A DNA stretch of 64,000 nt from Asterias amurensis (GCF_032118995.1 NC_092661.1:7316494-7380493); one strand, 5' to 3'. Counted from the stretch's first letter, positions 39,572 to 53,200 are shown. A program made the numbers and translations. Notes: generated by a model not told the origin, from the sequence alone.

Positions 39572-39926
39572 ATTTAATGCCATTATACACTTTCGGTACA
39601 GAAAATAAAATAAAAGTTCACAGATTTACAAATAACTTACAGGGTTTACAGAAGGTAATGGTGAAAGACTTATCTTGAAATATTATTCCATGAAATGCTT
39701 TACTTTTTGAGAAAACATCAAAACAATATCAATTCTCGATAGGGAGAATTACGGATTTATTTTAAACACATGTCATGACACAGCGAAATGTGCGGAAACA
39801 AGAGTGAGTTTTCCCGACCGATTGAGCCTAAATTTTCACAGGTTTGTTATTTTATATATAAGTTGTGATACACAAAGTGTGGGACTTGGACAATACTGTT
39901 TGCCAAAAGTGTATAATGGCTTTAAG
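39572..39926. mobile_element. MITE with TTTAATGCCATTATACACTT termini
   Basis: Left 'tttaatgccattatacactttcggtac', right 'ttgccaaaagtgtataatggctttaa'. The centre holds 'caattctcgatagggagaatta' and 'acatgtcatgacacagcgaaa'. Related to 60822-61195, which has the same centre. Confidence 0.8.
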
Positions 39927-40089
39927 GAACTATATACTTTTGCAAGAAAGATGGAATATTGCATGCATGACAGATCAACCTCTGAAAGAAAAAATTAAAA
40001 TATGCCGGTGGTGTAATCTTAATTACAATAAATCATAACATGTGCACCAATATGAGTCAAATTCTACTCCAGGAAACAATTGTTGATGG

Positions 40090-40135
40090 GTATGCGTGTG
40101 TGTGTGTTGATGGGGTGTGTGTGTGTTTTGAATAT
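40090..40135. repeat. TG microsatellite
   Basis: Two (TG)n runs separated by 'atgggg'. Confidence 0.75.
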
Positions 40136-40539
40136 TGATACATAAATCTGACATTAAGATTGATTGTTTCTTACTACTTGATGCAAATATTAAATAATAT
40201 TAATTTGTGTCAAGATGGTTCCACCCCCACCCAGTAATTCCAAGGAACTAAGAAACCCAAATAAAAACCAAATCAGCAAACTGCCATGTGAAAAGCATGA
40301 ATGAAAAGCGTTGATGACTTCAAGTTGTTGAAATTGCAGTTGAAAGACCAGTTTGCGTCCTGAGGAACATTTCTATAAAATTATAAGACTTGTTTGTCGC
40401 TCTATCCTTTAGTAAACTAGTAATCTTTCTGCATTTGTGTAATAACAAGCAATATTTGATAAGATGTCAATTGTCAATTTCCTTGTATGGGATTCAGTGC
40501 TTGTCCTCAATAGCTAATCAAATTGCTACTTGCCATATT

Positions 40540-40720
40540 TGGAAGGCAGCTTCATTTAATGTGGAAAAACACTGAGCGGACAGCTGTGGAATGCGCATAT
40601 AGACATCTTGCACGTACGTCACACGCGGCGACTGTGCCACGCTCACCATGTTGGTGGGCAATAAGTTTATGTGTAAACGCCGCGTCGCCTAAAACGCGCC
40701 CTCCACTGAACAACGCACAG
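40540..40720. other. Short CpG-rich patch
   Basis: Contains 'cgtacgtcacacgcggcgactg' and 'cgccgcgtcgcctaaaacgcgcc' in an otherwise AT-rich desert. It has no clear exon, and could be a diverged transposon end or an orphan CpG island. Confidence 0.35.
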
Positions 40721-40830
40721 CAGCATTCCCCTCCCTCATCCTTTTTTGAGGTCACATCCTTTTTTTTTAACTATTTTGTTCTTTCAAAAAGACAAATTTT
40801 CTGTGTATTTCCCATAAAAGTACTTATCTT

Positions 40831-41149
40831 TTAAAGACACTGGACACTATTGTTAATTGTCTTCGAAGTTGCGAGATATTAATGAAAGAAAAAACATCTT
40901 TGTCGCCTCATGGTCACACGAAGTTGTGTGCTTTCAGAAGATTGATTTCGAGACCTCAAATTCTGAATCTGAGGTCTCGAAATCAAATTCATGGAAAATT
41001 ACTTCTTTCTCAAAAACTACGTCACTTCAGAGGGAGCTGTTTCTCACAATGGTTTATACAATCAACCTCTCTCCATTACTCGTAACCAAGAGAGGTTTAA
41101 TGATATTAATTATTTTGAGCAATTACCAATAGTGTCCACTGCCTTTAAG
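40831..41149 (+). mobile_element. MITE, TTAAAGGCAGTGGACAC family
   Basis: Begins 'ttaaagacactggacactattg' and ends 'caatagtgtccactgcctttaa'. Central inverted repeat 'gatttcgagacctcaaattctgaatctgaggtctcgaaatca'. A short deletion is present in the left arm. Confidence 0.9.
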
Positions 41150-41158
41150 AACTTGTAA

Positions 41159-41541
41159 CTTAAAGGCAGTGGACACTATTGGTAATTACTCAAAATAATT
41201 ATTAGCGTAAAACCTCACTTGGCAATGAGTAAAGGGGAGAGGTTGATGGTATAAAACAATGTGAGAAATGGCTGCCTCTGAAGTGTCACAGTTTTCAAGA
41301 AAGAAGTAATTTTCCACGAATTTGAGACCTCAAATTCAGAATTTGAGGTCTCGAAATCAATCTTCTGAAAGCACACAACTTCGTGTGACAAGGGTGTTTT
41401 TATCTTTCATTATTATCTCGCAAATTCGATGACCGATTGAGCTTAAATTTTCACAGGTTTGTTATTTTATGCATATGTTGAGATACACCAACTGTGAAGG
41501 CTAGTCTTTGACAATTACCAATAGTGTTCACTGCCTTTAAT
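41159..41541 (-). mobile_element. MITE, same family, in opposite orientation
   Basis: Begins 'ttaaaggcagtggacactattgg' 9 bases after the previous copy ends, and ends 'caatagtgttcactgcctttaa'. The inner order is reversed relative to the neighbour. The two copies together can form a ~700 bp hairpin. Confidence 0.9.
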
Positions 41542-44500
41542 AAAGTAAATGGTGACTTTAAACTGAAGAATTGGTGGCCAGTTTGAATTAAACAAATTGG
41601 CGGCCATCTTTGAAAGAAATAAAAAACAAAAAATAAAAAGGCCCTCGACCTCTTTTTTGAAAAACATGGACGATGAACTGGTATTTTGTTTTAGTTGGTC
41701 TTAGAGATTTGTTTTAACTCTATAGATGGTTTAACTGTCCAAATATAAAACATTTGGCAGCTTGGTTTTCAGTGGTAAATAGTTTACACAAGTTATGACA
41801 TATCAAAACAGTAATCCTTCAGCAAAAAGTAGTGTTAGGTGGTTTTGGAGAAAAAAAAAATCAAGTTTAAAAATGGAAGCACAATGAACATATCAAATCT
41901 CATCTTTTACAAAATTAAAATAAAAGCCCAACCCAAACAAAAAAATAAATAAAATGGATCAAAAAGAAATTGATTTGATAGATATTATTTGCCTGCATTC
42001 CTTATGCCTTGAATCAAATAGCTCTAAAAAAACTTGCAGAAAGACATTCTAATCATTAGTTACTGTTTTAGTCCTTGATAAAGCCAAAATATGGAATGAT
42101 TTTATTAAACAAGTAGACAAATAAAAAGGAAACTCTCATTTTTTTCAGAGGTCTTTGTTATTTTAGGTTCAGTTTTGCATCCTTGGAATTTGAAAAGGCA
42201 GCTTGAAAAAGAATTGCAGAGTGAAGGTTTTCACCAACTATTCATATTGATTCAACGTCATCCACTTGATTTCGTCAATTAGGGATATTCATTTTTAAAT
42301 TGTTTTTAAATAACTTAACCTAAATACAGCTTTGCTTTGTTTAGTTAAGCAATTTAGAATTTAAACACATCAAAAAGATAACTGATTTTTTTTAATAAAT
42401 GAAAAAGTTTGTCAAATAAAAAGATTGCACATCAAAACTTTGGGAAAAATTGGAAATATAACAGAACAATCTGCTCTCGTATTTGGAATTATTTTTTATC
42501 TGAGCATACTTTTTCCTTAAAATTGTTGCATAGTTTTTTTTACAGCTCAGTTTAACAAGTTGGCAAAATTTCTGTTGCTCAAGAATTATAATAAGAATTA
42601 TTGAAGTCAACCAAAAAGTATTTAATTTATCCACTATTTGAACTTTCAATTTCAAAACACTTCGTAAAAATGTGGCAAATGATCTGCTGTCAGATGTAAA
42701 CTGTAAAAAAACTGTTTTAAACAAATTTAAATATTGATGTGTTTCCTAAATATGTGTAACTGTCACCAAATTTTATCAACTCATTATCACCCTCCCCCCC
42801 CAAAAAAAAAGCTCAGAACAACACATTGCAGTAATTTGTTTTGAATGAGATGTTGCTATATGTGTGTACTTGTTTGCCACTGAAAGCTTCATGTCACTAA
42901 CATATTTGCAATACCAATCATGACTCTTGAACTCATGTGCAGTAATATCAACAACTACTTAACATGGGATGACTACATTTGGCACAAGGCATTACATAAT
43001 TTGGTTTTGTCAAACCTATGCCTAAAGTATTCTGAGACAATGTTATATTTATTAGTTTATCAGTGTGCAGTTTGTAAAATTTGTGTTAACATATCGCTGA
43101 GTGAAGCTAATATTGTTTGCATAAACCAAATAAAGGAGAAATGTGTTGGCATAATCCAAAAGAAACTAGAAAGCTTATTGGTGTGTAGTTGACACTTTTT
43201 AACTTAACAGCAAATCACCAAGAACTGCTGGTAATGTTTGAAAAATATGTAGAAAACAAATATGTTGAAACTGCAGCTGCCTGTTTTACCAAACAAAAAG
43301 GAATTTTTTTTGCTGATTTCCTTTAAAAAAATGAGCACCTTTTGAATTACAATTTGCAGTGCATGCGTGTTAGTATTTTGTGATAAATTTAACTGTTTCA
43401 TGTCTGATGGAGATTGATCATAAATTTGCAATCAACTCTCAAATCAATTAAACCAAAATTAAGACTGTCTGTGGGGCAGAATAGTCTGGCACTTTTAATA
43501 TGATGCAATTCAGTATTCATCATTGGTACTGCAGTCAGGAATTCAGACAACAGATGGCGGCAGATTGTTCAATTTGAAAAAAATACATATAAAAAAACAC
43601 ATGAAAATACATTGTGACTGTGTGATTCAGTCCACATACTGTTGTACACATTATAGGAAACAATAAATAACTTTTAGTTTCTAGTCAAAATAGTTTTATT
43701 GTTTGAATTTTCCTGAGCTGAAGAATTAAGAAACAAAACTGAAAATGTTGAGGTAAAAGTAATTATTAAATGAACAAGTAGAATCTTTATAAATCAAACA
43801 TGGTAAACGTCACAGCGACAGCTCAGAGATTCGAAATAACTAAATTTGCATAGGAAAAAACAACCAGATTTCATAGAATGAGTCAAAAACTGTTTCCTGG
43901 CCCAGATTTACAAAAAATGTTAAATATTTTATGTTACGTGTGTTTTTAAGAATGTTATTTTATTATTAGTACAAAATGTATTAATGGCAATAAAATGTGC
44001 TTGAAATGTGTTAATATTTTCAAATAAATCTTTTAATATCTTGCACTTGTTTTATTGTTTTAAGAGAGTTAAATGCATGTCAGTTGTTTTCTTGTAAAAA
44101 ATAAATTTATGTAATTTTGCATGAAATGTTTACATTAAGTATGTACAATATAATCAAGTACTTTGTTTGTGTTTATTTTAACACATGTATATGATATAAT
44201 AATGTATATATTTTCAGACATGTTTTTATATATTTACTTGAAGGTATGTTTGCATTTTTTTATACAAGTTTTGATGTGTTTTTGTTTGCACTTACTATAT
44301 TACAGTTATTACATTTACACTACATGTTAGTATGAACATGGATGTTTGACAACAAGTGTTTAAATCCAACTTAAAATAACTCTACTTCACCATAAACCAA
44401 CCTGGCTACTCAATGCTTTACCTACTCACTGTCAAACAAACACAAGTTCTATCATGACCACAGAATAAATCATGGTCCCGAGGCTGGTTTCAATCAGTCG

Positions 44501-45110
44501 ACCACAGTAGTCAACCAATGGTCGACCAATCTGGGTTCGAGTCAGAATAGTCAACCTTTTAGTTAACCATAGTGCACACTCGAACTTGCCTGTAGATTCA
44601 AGTAAGATGCTCTCTGTGGTCTACAATGCTAAGCAACAATTCATCCACATTTATTGTTGTCAAACAGGGCAAAATAATCAGGTGATAAAAGCAAGCTATC
44701 AACAACTAAATCAATAACTTGGACAAATGTACAATGAATTATGAGCCCCCAAAACAATGAAGGACATAGATTGAGTTTAATAACAAGAATTACCCAAACA
44801 GGTCTGATGTCATGCCTTGTTACTCAGATGAAAGTCGGCAAAACACTGGAAAATTACCTCAGATTGACTTGTATTTTGGTTAAACTATATTTATGTACAT
44901 CAATTGTACTAGCTGGTAATCAGCATCAATCGGTCAAATGTCTAGCATAGACTCTTGCTGAAAGCAGTATACCAGTTGACAGCAACTTAATAGACTAAAC
45001 ATAAATAGAATCAATTGACAGTTTCCAAAAAAAGTATTACGAGAGTGTTTCTTTTAGGTGTAAAACAAACCACAAAGCTCTCAAAAAGAGCCTCAAAAAG
45101 AGTAACAGGC
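41542..45110. other. Gene-free AT-rich stretch
   Basis: No splice-bordered exon, RNA gene or repeat family was recognised. Open frames here (for example 42920-43192) have AT-driven composition and no family signature. Confidence 0.45.
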
Positions 45111-45112
45111 CT

Positions 45113-45430
45113 CAGCTGGAACCTAAGCCGGGGCGTAAGCTGGAGTCTTAATCTAAGCCAAGGCTGGAGACTGAGCCAGACTTGGGCTTTGACTAAGCTA
45201 CATGTAAAGCTGGAGCCTAAGCCGGGGCGAAAGCTGGAGTCTTAATCTAAGCCAAGGCTGGAGACTGAGCCAGACTTGGGCTTTGAGTAAGCTACAGGTA
45301 TAGCTGGAGCCTAAGCCGGGGCGTAAGCTCTGGAGACTGAACCAGACTTGGGCTTTGACTAAGCTACATGTATAGCTGGTGCCTCAGTCGGAGCCCAAGT
45401 CTGAGCCTGAATCTAAGTCTGAGCTCAATC
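45113..45430. repeat. 94 bp tandem repeat, about 3.3 copies
   Basis: 'gctggagcctaagccggggcg(t/a)aagctggag' starts at 45115, 45209 and 45303, 94 bases apart, with 'ctgagccagacttgggctttgactaagctacatgta' in each unit. The last unit has lost part of its middle. Confidence 0.9.
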
Positions 45431-47235
45431 CACAACAGTGGTTGTGAAAAGGGCCTTAGCAACAAGATAAAATATTTCAGGGTATCAACTGTAAAACAAG
45501 TCAAACTACGAAAAAGCTTGATAGATTTATTGTGTTATAGTATTTTAAGATCAGCAGGCATCAAGAAAATGGATAAATTAATCAATATTTCCATCATTCA
45601 CATCAAAAGAAAAGCTTTTTGAAAGGTGTAACCATCCACCAACACTAAAGTGTAACATCAATGTCAAATTCAAGGTCAATACATTATTTATGTGGGTTTC
45701 TTCAAATGTGAGAGCATCATTGCAAAGTATCAAAATCATGGTTTGGCAATAAAGTTTATTGACAACACAATAGTCATCTAGCCACAAAGTAAAATCAGAG
45801 TAGAAATTTAATAAATATTTGATGCCTTTTTAAAAAGAAGTATCTGTTTCACTGTACAGTGTACTTAGTCTCAGCCCATTTGAAAAGTATTGCAAAGCCG
45901 GAAAAAGTTTAGGAAAAAAGGATTGACATTTGATGACATTTTCTAATGGTAAAATAACAATAAATGTAAAAGAAATGGCAACAAAATGAATTTCTTTCAC
46001 AAACCATAAAGCCTTACCCTCCATGCTCGCAATGCAAAACTATTTAGTTTAATGTGCATGTCACATTACACTTTGATGCTTTTCATTAATGAGGCTAGGA
46101 CAACGGGGCTTGTCTTTTCATTTTTCATGTAACACAGGATTAATGTACCTAAAGAACAAGTTAGCCAATGTCTTTTCAGTTTAGGGGACAGTTTTGTGAT
46201 CTGTGTTTTACACTACACTATACAATATTGTGTAATAGTTTACCAAGCTTCACAGAACAAAAACAAATGTATTATTTACACTGAATACTGTATTTCTTTT
46301 AGAGGGTTAAGCAACTCTTCCTGGCAGTAAAATCAACTTAGTTTTGAAAGGGAAACATACAGGAATGGTAAAAGGGAGAGATATATAATTACTAATCCAA
46401 GGCAATTCACTTTTTTTCCGAGCAGATTTAAGAACTGAGGTGAAATTAAAAATAGATCCACTGTGTATACATGATAGAGCCTCAACTTGCTAAGCAAAGA
46501 TGAGTTGTGCTTAGCAGAATCAAGTTACCAGCCAAAATAACATGAACTGTATAATAGGTTATGACTGGTTCCCTGCTTAGTTGTTCTTGTATATTGACTC
46601 TATGACGAGAGAAACATGTACTTTAAAACCCCCCTACTGTCTGATCAGTTCATCCAGGGTTTTTCCTGAAAAAAGCTTAAGCAGCCTGCAACTTTGTGGT
46701 TACTGATCACAATAGACTTCACATTGTGCAAGTCTTGCTGGTATTCGAACATCGGGACCCGTTAAAGTGTGCAAGTTTGCTCTCCTTCAAAACATGGTCC
46801 AGAATCTTTTGAATATGCGTGAGACTTGCACGGTCTATAGTTCTGTACAAAGTTGTTTAAAACCATTACAGAAATAAATGGTAAAATCTACTTATTGGCA
46901 CATTGTATAAAAGTAGGAAGGTTTTACAATATTTCATCCCATTAGTTTACCACATACATCACAGAGACAGAACAATAAGGCAAATGAAAAGCCAGTATTA
47001 CATACAATTGTAGTCTACCACTAGGACAAGCAGACAACAAAAGTGCACTGAATTAATATTGCCTGAAGACTAGCTAACATTTCAGTCAATATACAGTAAG
47101 CTCACTGGTAAACATCGACTACATGTGCCTTGGATAAAAAAAAATCCCTCATATGGTGGTCTCTCAGAGCATTATGTACAATGTATCCTCAGGTAAAACA
47201 TGAGGTAAATATTACATGTACTTCACAGCAGACTG
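45431..47235. other. Gene-free stretch
   Basis: No recognised feature beyond AT-rich sequence. Confidence 0.4.
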
Positions 47236-47239
47236 TTGA

Positions 47240-47710
47240 CTCTTCAGGGCAATGGGTGTGCCATTATTGCCTTAAGTATGTGTACAGTCTGATAACCAGG
47301 GCAATATAACTCCTTAGGGCAATATACTGCACATCCTTTTGTATGCTACGTGCCCTCTGAGTTACCCAGACAACCAACGCAACAATATGTTTCCTTGTAA
47401 CACTGAGTCCTTAGTGCAATACACACATCCTAGGGTGTTCTACGAGCCCTTTGAGTAAACCTAGACTAGAAGGGCAATATAACATCCTCGTCTCCTTAAG
47501 GCAATATACATCCTTTGGTGTACTACATGCCTGTAGTGAAAACCCAGACAGGGCAATGTAACATCCTTGTAACATCGACTCATTGGGGCATTAAATACAC
47601 ATGTACATCATCCTTGGGTGCTCTACATGCCCTCTGTGTAAAACCAGACAACCAGGGCAATATAACTCCCTTGTCTCATAAGGGCAATATACATCCCTGG
47701 TAGAGAAACT
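47240..47710. repeat. Degenerate tandem repeat ('agggcaatataac...')
   Basis: 'gggcaatataac(t/a)(t)cc', 'gtaaaacccagacaaccagggcaa', 'acatcct(t)(t)ggtg' and 'tacatgccct(c)tgtg' recur in the same order four or five times with units of about 60-120 bases. Confidence 0.7.
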
Positions 47711-47967
47711 AAATTGCCTTACTTTAGGCAATCAACATTTTCCTTACTGAGTTCATATTTTGTTCTACATACATGTATAATGCACAACACACTGTTTTAC
47801 AGTATTTAACACACACATACAAAAACATACATCGCTCAAAAAAGCTGGTTTGACCCGCATCATAAAAAATTCTCCATCAGACTTCCCACATCACACACTG
47901 TTGAATATTCATCATTTAGTATTTTTAATTTTTTTGTTATTTATTTTTTAAATTTTATATTTTTTTT

Positions 47968-48266
47968 TTAAGGCACTGGACACCTTTGGTAATTGTCAAA
48001 GACCAGTATTCTTAATTGGCGTATCCCAAACACTTGTTGCACAAATTTGTGCGGTTTTAGATCTTAAAAAAAAAAAACTTAAGGCCTGAAGTATCTTAAT
48101 ATTTGAGTCAAAAATTACCTCTTTCTCAAAAACTATGTTACTTCAGAGGGAGCCGTTTCTCAAAATGTTTTATACTATCAACAGCTCCCCATATTGCTCT
48201 TTACCAAGTAAGTTTTTATGATAACAATTATTTTGAGTAATTACCAATAGTGTCCAGTGCCTTTAT
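47968..48266 (-). mobile_element. MITE, TTAAAGGCAGTGGACAC family
   Basis: Begins 'ttaaggcactggacacctttggtaattgtcaaag' and ends 'gtaattaccaatagtgtccagtgccttta'. The central part is shortened. Confidence 0.85.
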
Positions 48267-48774
48267 AAGGTAGGTACAACATGGTATATTTAATTGTGCT
48301 TCATTGATTCCACAACCATTTACATGAAACCATGATCAGCTATCAACATAAGACAGATTGAATAATGGTACCAATAGTAGGAGGGTTAAATGAGGGTGTT
48401 AGTCGTAATTGCAATTTTATTTTATTTTATTTTAATTGTAGTTACAATGTATATGAATCATTCAAAAACAGCAGTAATTGAGTTTGATATTAAGGCAGAC
48501 TAAAAGCATCAAACGGATTCCTCTGATTTGTAAACCAAACCTTTGTTGCGTTACAAGAGCATACCCGGAAATGGGCCAGGCAAAAGGTTACCAGCCAAAA
48601 TACTATGCAACGTCATTTCCTGGGACTGGTTCTCTGCATATGTACACTTAACCACTATTGTTCTAAATTGATTGAATGACAGGTGTCATACTTTCCATGA
48701 AATTTACCTAAAACCCAGAGCTTTGTATTGAGAGAGTTGCAGCACATGAATGCTGGACGCCACTTTCGGTACTG

Positions 48775-48830
48775 TTTTTTTATTTTTATTTATTTATATA
48801 TTTTTTTTTTGGGGGGGGGGGGGTCCGAAA
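48775..48830. repeat. Homopolymer tract (T-rich then G12)
   Basis: 'tttttttatttttatttatttatatatttttttttt' followed by a G run of about 12. Another G run is at 49650. Confidence 0.8.
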
Positions 48831-50048
48831 ATGGCATTTAATCTTAAGTTGTTGCAACCCTGTCAATAAATGGCTCTGCTTACACCCATGTTGCACCCCC
48901 TACTTTTTTATAACATCTCCCTTATCACATATTTCAATTCTTAATATTTTGTAGCAAAATCTTCACCACTTCCATTCTTTTTATATATTTCTTTAAGATT
49001 TTAATTTTTCTGTTATGCATAAAGGAAGAAATCCGAAGATGGCTTATACAGCAGCATTTTGTGAATCATTGTTTCTTATTATTTCAAAGGTTTTAAGTCA
49101 CGATAACGCACACAAAAAACCAAATCAGATTTATTGGTGGAATTTCTAAAACCATCATCCTTCATTTCAAATAGTTCTCCTCAGTAAAATGAAGTTTTTT
49201 AATTATAGTAAAAATCTGGTGAAGCTCATTAAAAACCATTCAGATGTACTTTTAATTGTTCTTATTTGGGGAGAGCAAGATGAAAGAAAGGATGCTTAGT
49301 ATTGAATTATATCTTATTATTGTCTTTCAAACAGATAGAAATCACCACACAATACACTCACATACAACTCTATCTCCAATGCACTAATCTCACATACAAT
49401 CTCCTTCCCTTGGGACTTTAAGCTAGTTATACTTGTTGATACACCAGCTGGGCCGACAACTTGAGAGGTCTAGCTATCATACTTGTACCTATCAACACCA
49501 AGCTTTCACATTTTCTTCTGGTTTTCATCACATTTACCCATCAATGATAAGTTGGAAATGGCCTACATATGGAGTCACCAACTAGTTACCTCCATGATGT
49601 AATCAACACAGAACTCTCTCGCATGCGGGATACAAACCGGCTAAACATGGGGGGGGGGGGGAATGATTGTGTTTTCGATGACACTTATTTTATAAAGCTG
49701 CGGCATGGTTCAAGTTACTTGTCAATCATTTCCTAAGCAGATCTTAGGCAGGGGATTTTAGTGAGCAGCAGTTAACACTGCATGGTTGGCAACTTGTTTC
49801 TGCCAAGTAAGATTTGTCTGTGCTTATGAAACTTGGCAGCTTTATGAAATAGTGCCGAGGCAGGAGTTAGGGAGGAACTGTTTGCTGGGACTTTCTGCTG
49901 AACAGAGAGCTCAAAATATGTCCATAGAATTAACATTGGAGGATAAATCTGCTTTTCACAACTCCATCGTACACAGTTCAGCTTATACATTACCCCATCT
50001 CATAAATCATTCAGCGCCACTCGTGACTTAAGGCGTCTCCGTGTCTCT
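48831..50048. other. 3' flank / probable 3' UTR of importin alpha
   Basis: No exon was recognised. On the minus strand an AATAAA at about 49130-49135 is one possible poly(A) signal for the KPNA gene; this is a guess from sequence only. Confidence 0.3.
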
Positions 50049-50233
50049 TCAAAACTGGAAGTCATCAATGTTCTCTTGAGCAGCAAATTCAAAGACTTGA
50101 GCATTCTCATCAATCTTAGGGGCCAGTTTGGTGTCTTCTTCTCCACTACTGAAGTAACGATCAATGATATCAAAGGCCTTCTGGTAGATATCTTGATTCT
50201 CATGCGATTGTAGGAACTCTATCTTATCAATGC
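50049..50233 (-). CDS. KPNA1/5/6: KPNA terminal coding exon
   Basis: 185 bases, [20 protein letters not shown], then an acidic stretch [15 protein letters not shown] and ENIDDFQF with TGA at 50051-50049. The acidic tail is where the export receptor CAS contacts family members. Confidence 0.96.
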
Positions 50234-53200
50234 CTGGCGAAGAAATTAGACAAGAGTTGAAGGTGAAATATCACAATGGTAATCCCCAAAACTGCTCATG
50301 AGCAGTGTTGCAGTCACGATGGGGGTTGGTGGACTAAATTGGATTTAGAACCCACAACTAAAATTGGTCTAGCTACAACACAACACAACACTGCAGTGTT
50401 GTAACCATGGTGGTTGGTGCTAGGCAGGCCGCTAAGAACTAACAACCCAGCACTCTGAGCAAAATACACTGTGCTGCCTAGCACAGATTTCCCCCTGATT
50501 GCACTTCAGCAACTCCTTTTTACATAGCACCAGGTAATGGTTTACAAGATGCTGTGGCGCAATGTGCCGCCAATCAATATTCAGTACAGCCACAGTAGTA
50601 AACACGCTAAAGCCGTGTTCGCATTGGACTAACGTTTTACCGAGACAGTGGTTAACATTCCAAAAGGGGAAACTTACCAGCGTCCGCACTTGGATTATTG
50701 ACGTGGGTAAACTAACCGACACGGTCGGTAAAACACATATCGACTAACTTAAGAAAAATGCAAGAGGGCGCTATCGCAGTGACCTTTGACAGGGGTGCAT
50801 GACAGCGAGAATGCATTGAGTGCAACCGAGCTTCCGTCCATGTACACAATGCACGATGTACGATGCGTCATCACACAATCAGGTGGCTGCAGGTAGATCG
50901 GGGACCGGATGTGGCTTTTTACTGGGACGGCTTTTACCCTGATCGCGTTCGCATTGGACTTTTCGGCTCGATTAAACTAACCTGGTCAATTTAACCGGGC
51001 ACCTTTGGCTCGGTTAAACTAGCCATTCGGGTCAGGTAAGTTACCTGGGAGGAAAACTTCCTGGGCTGTTCGCATTGGACTTAAAATTGGTAAGTTACCC
51101 ATTGGCTCGGTTAGTTTAGCCAAATTAAGTCCAATGCGAACAGGGCTAAATACCTAATTTAGTAAAGAACTGAAGAATGACCTTACCTCCACACTGCTCA
51201 ACAATAAGAGCATATTGGTTCTGTGCTCCCATAGTCTTGGCATCTTGCTCACCAAGCTTTAAGATATTATCCAGACCATTCAAGGCTACCTGCACAATCT
51301 TGGGATCCATCACTGTCAGTAGATCACACAGCGGTGGAATGCAGTTGTGTTCAACAATAAATCTAGAACCAAACAAATCAATCTATTTGCAAGATTTTGA
51401 CACTCTAATCTTTCAGGGATGCCATGACTCTTTCCCTCAGAGCCTGAAAAAAAGTTTGCTGCGAAGAAAAGGGGGTCACGGCCCCCCCACTGCTCATATA
51501 AATGTCAGTTATTATTATTATCTCTTAACATTAACCCCATTTTCATTAGCTAGAGTTACTCCACAACCCTTTAGAGTACTTCACTCTATGGTACCTCAAA
51601 AACACTAGCAACACTTGTTTGCCACTTGAGTGGGTGGGGACGTTTGGAAGTACAGTATCTCCAAAAATCAGACAAAACCATGGGAAGGATTTTGAAGGAC
51701 TTTGGAGTGTTTGGATATCTATGGGTACTGACTTTCAATGAATGGGTAAAGCCGTTTTCAATGTGTTAACTCCTGATGCAAATTACTAAACTGCTACACC
51801 TGAACCCTTGCAAAGAACAGGGCCCAATTTCTTAGCCCTGCTAACCGTAAACACACAACAAGGCATGCTAACCTCCCGGTATTGACTACACAAAAATAAT
51901 TGACATCACAATGTAAATCCATGGTGAACATAAGGCATTAAAATAAAGAAAATGTTATTTTGGCGTAACAGGCCCCCAAAAATAGGGTCCGTCGGTATGG
52001 ATTTCCCCCCCCCCCCCTCCCAGCAACGAAAATGACCCAATTCTTCCTTTACCTTCAGCTGTTAACTTAAATTCATCCGCTTTAAACGATAAAAAATGAC
52101 CGCAGATTCACATTTTCCCTTGATGGAAACACTGTACCCTTCGGAACCGGGCTCCATGTTGATATGTGTAAACAACGGTGCCGTCATGCAAACACGGGGC
52201 CATCGCCGGGGTCACAAAATAACTTGCAATTTTAAGAAAGTGTTAATATCATTTTTTATTGAGTAAAAGGCTGGAACAATAATTAAAATAATTTATATTC
52301 TAACAAACAATTTTTTGAATGCAAAATAAATAGCAAAATATTTTGTCATATTGTATGTATTAGTCTGCGCCGTGCAACAGTCTAGGACGAGGCTACCATA
52401 TTTTTCATGTAGAGAGCCCTCACGCCAACCTCGTTCCCAGTGGTGTACGATCTCACCGCGCCATTTTCTTTTGCTCGATCATACCCCTGGGGTTAGAGAC
52501 ATACGCATACGTAGCTCTAGCGGGCACTGAACCAGACTTCCAAGAAAGCAGCCCGTGTAGAGTACCGACCGAGCCATGTACCAATGGTGCATCTAATGAA
52601 TACCTCCGTATGTACATGTATGTACTGTACATTGCTGTAGAGCCTGCATAATCTTCTGATGTGCCATTTGGTCGTTGGTGCAACCATAGAGAAAGTTATG
52701 GTGCAACATTGTGCAAGTCATGCAAGTTCCACGTGCAGGGAGCGTCAGTCAACAGTGAGACACAGTCAGAAATGGTTTTAACGTATTTATAACTAATTTA
52801 AAAAGATTGTAATCATTAAATTTCTTCCCATGAAAAAAAAAAAATATCCAGGGTTGGCCGTATTTTTAGGGTCGGTCGGGTTACGCCAACTTAACATTTT
52901 TTTATATTATGCCTAACCTGTGGAATACGCTGGCACCTTAGCAGGATTTTTCTGCTACAGTAAGCACAAATATTTGCTTACCGTTAAGCAGCGCTACAAA
53001 ACTGGGCCCAGTTTGTTGGGCTGTGCCAAATCAAATGCCTCAAACTCTGGTCACTTTATCTTATGGATCATGGAGTTGGTAGGATTACAAAGTAGGAAAA
53101 CAAACTACCTGATCTGTTCAGCGCCACCACCAGAGGTAGCATTTGTGATGGCCCAGGCAGCTTCTTTTCTTGTCTTGAATTCAGCTTTTCCAAGAACATC

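Noticed and set aside
41542..45110. Small genes in the AT-rich desert (for example 42392-42724 minus, 42920-43192 plus)
   Set aside because: Composition is AT-driven and there is no domain, splice border or conservation cue.
52453..52683. 76-residue minus-strand frame
   Set aside because: It lies inside the nested non-coding element at 51952-52897 and has no recognisable motif.
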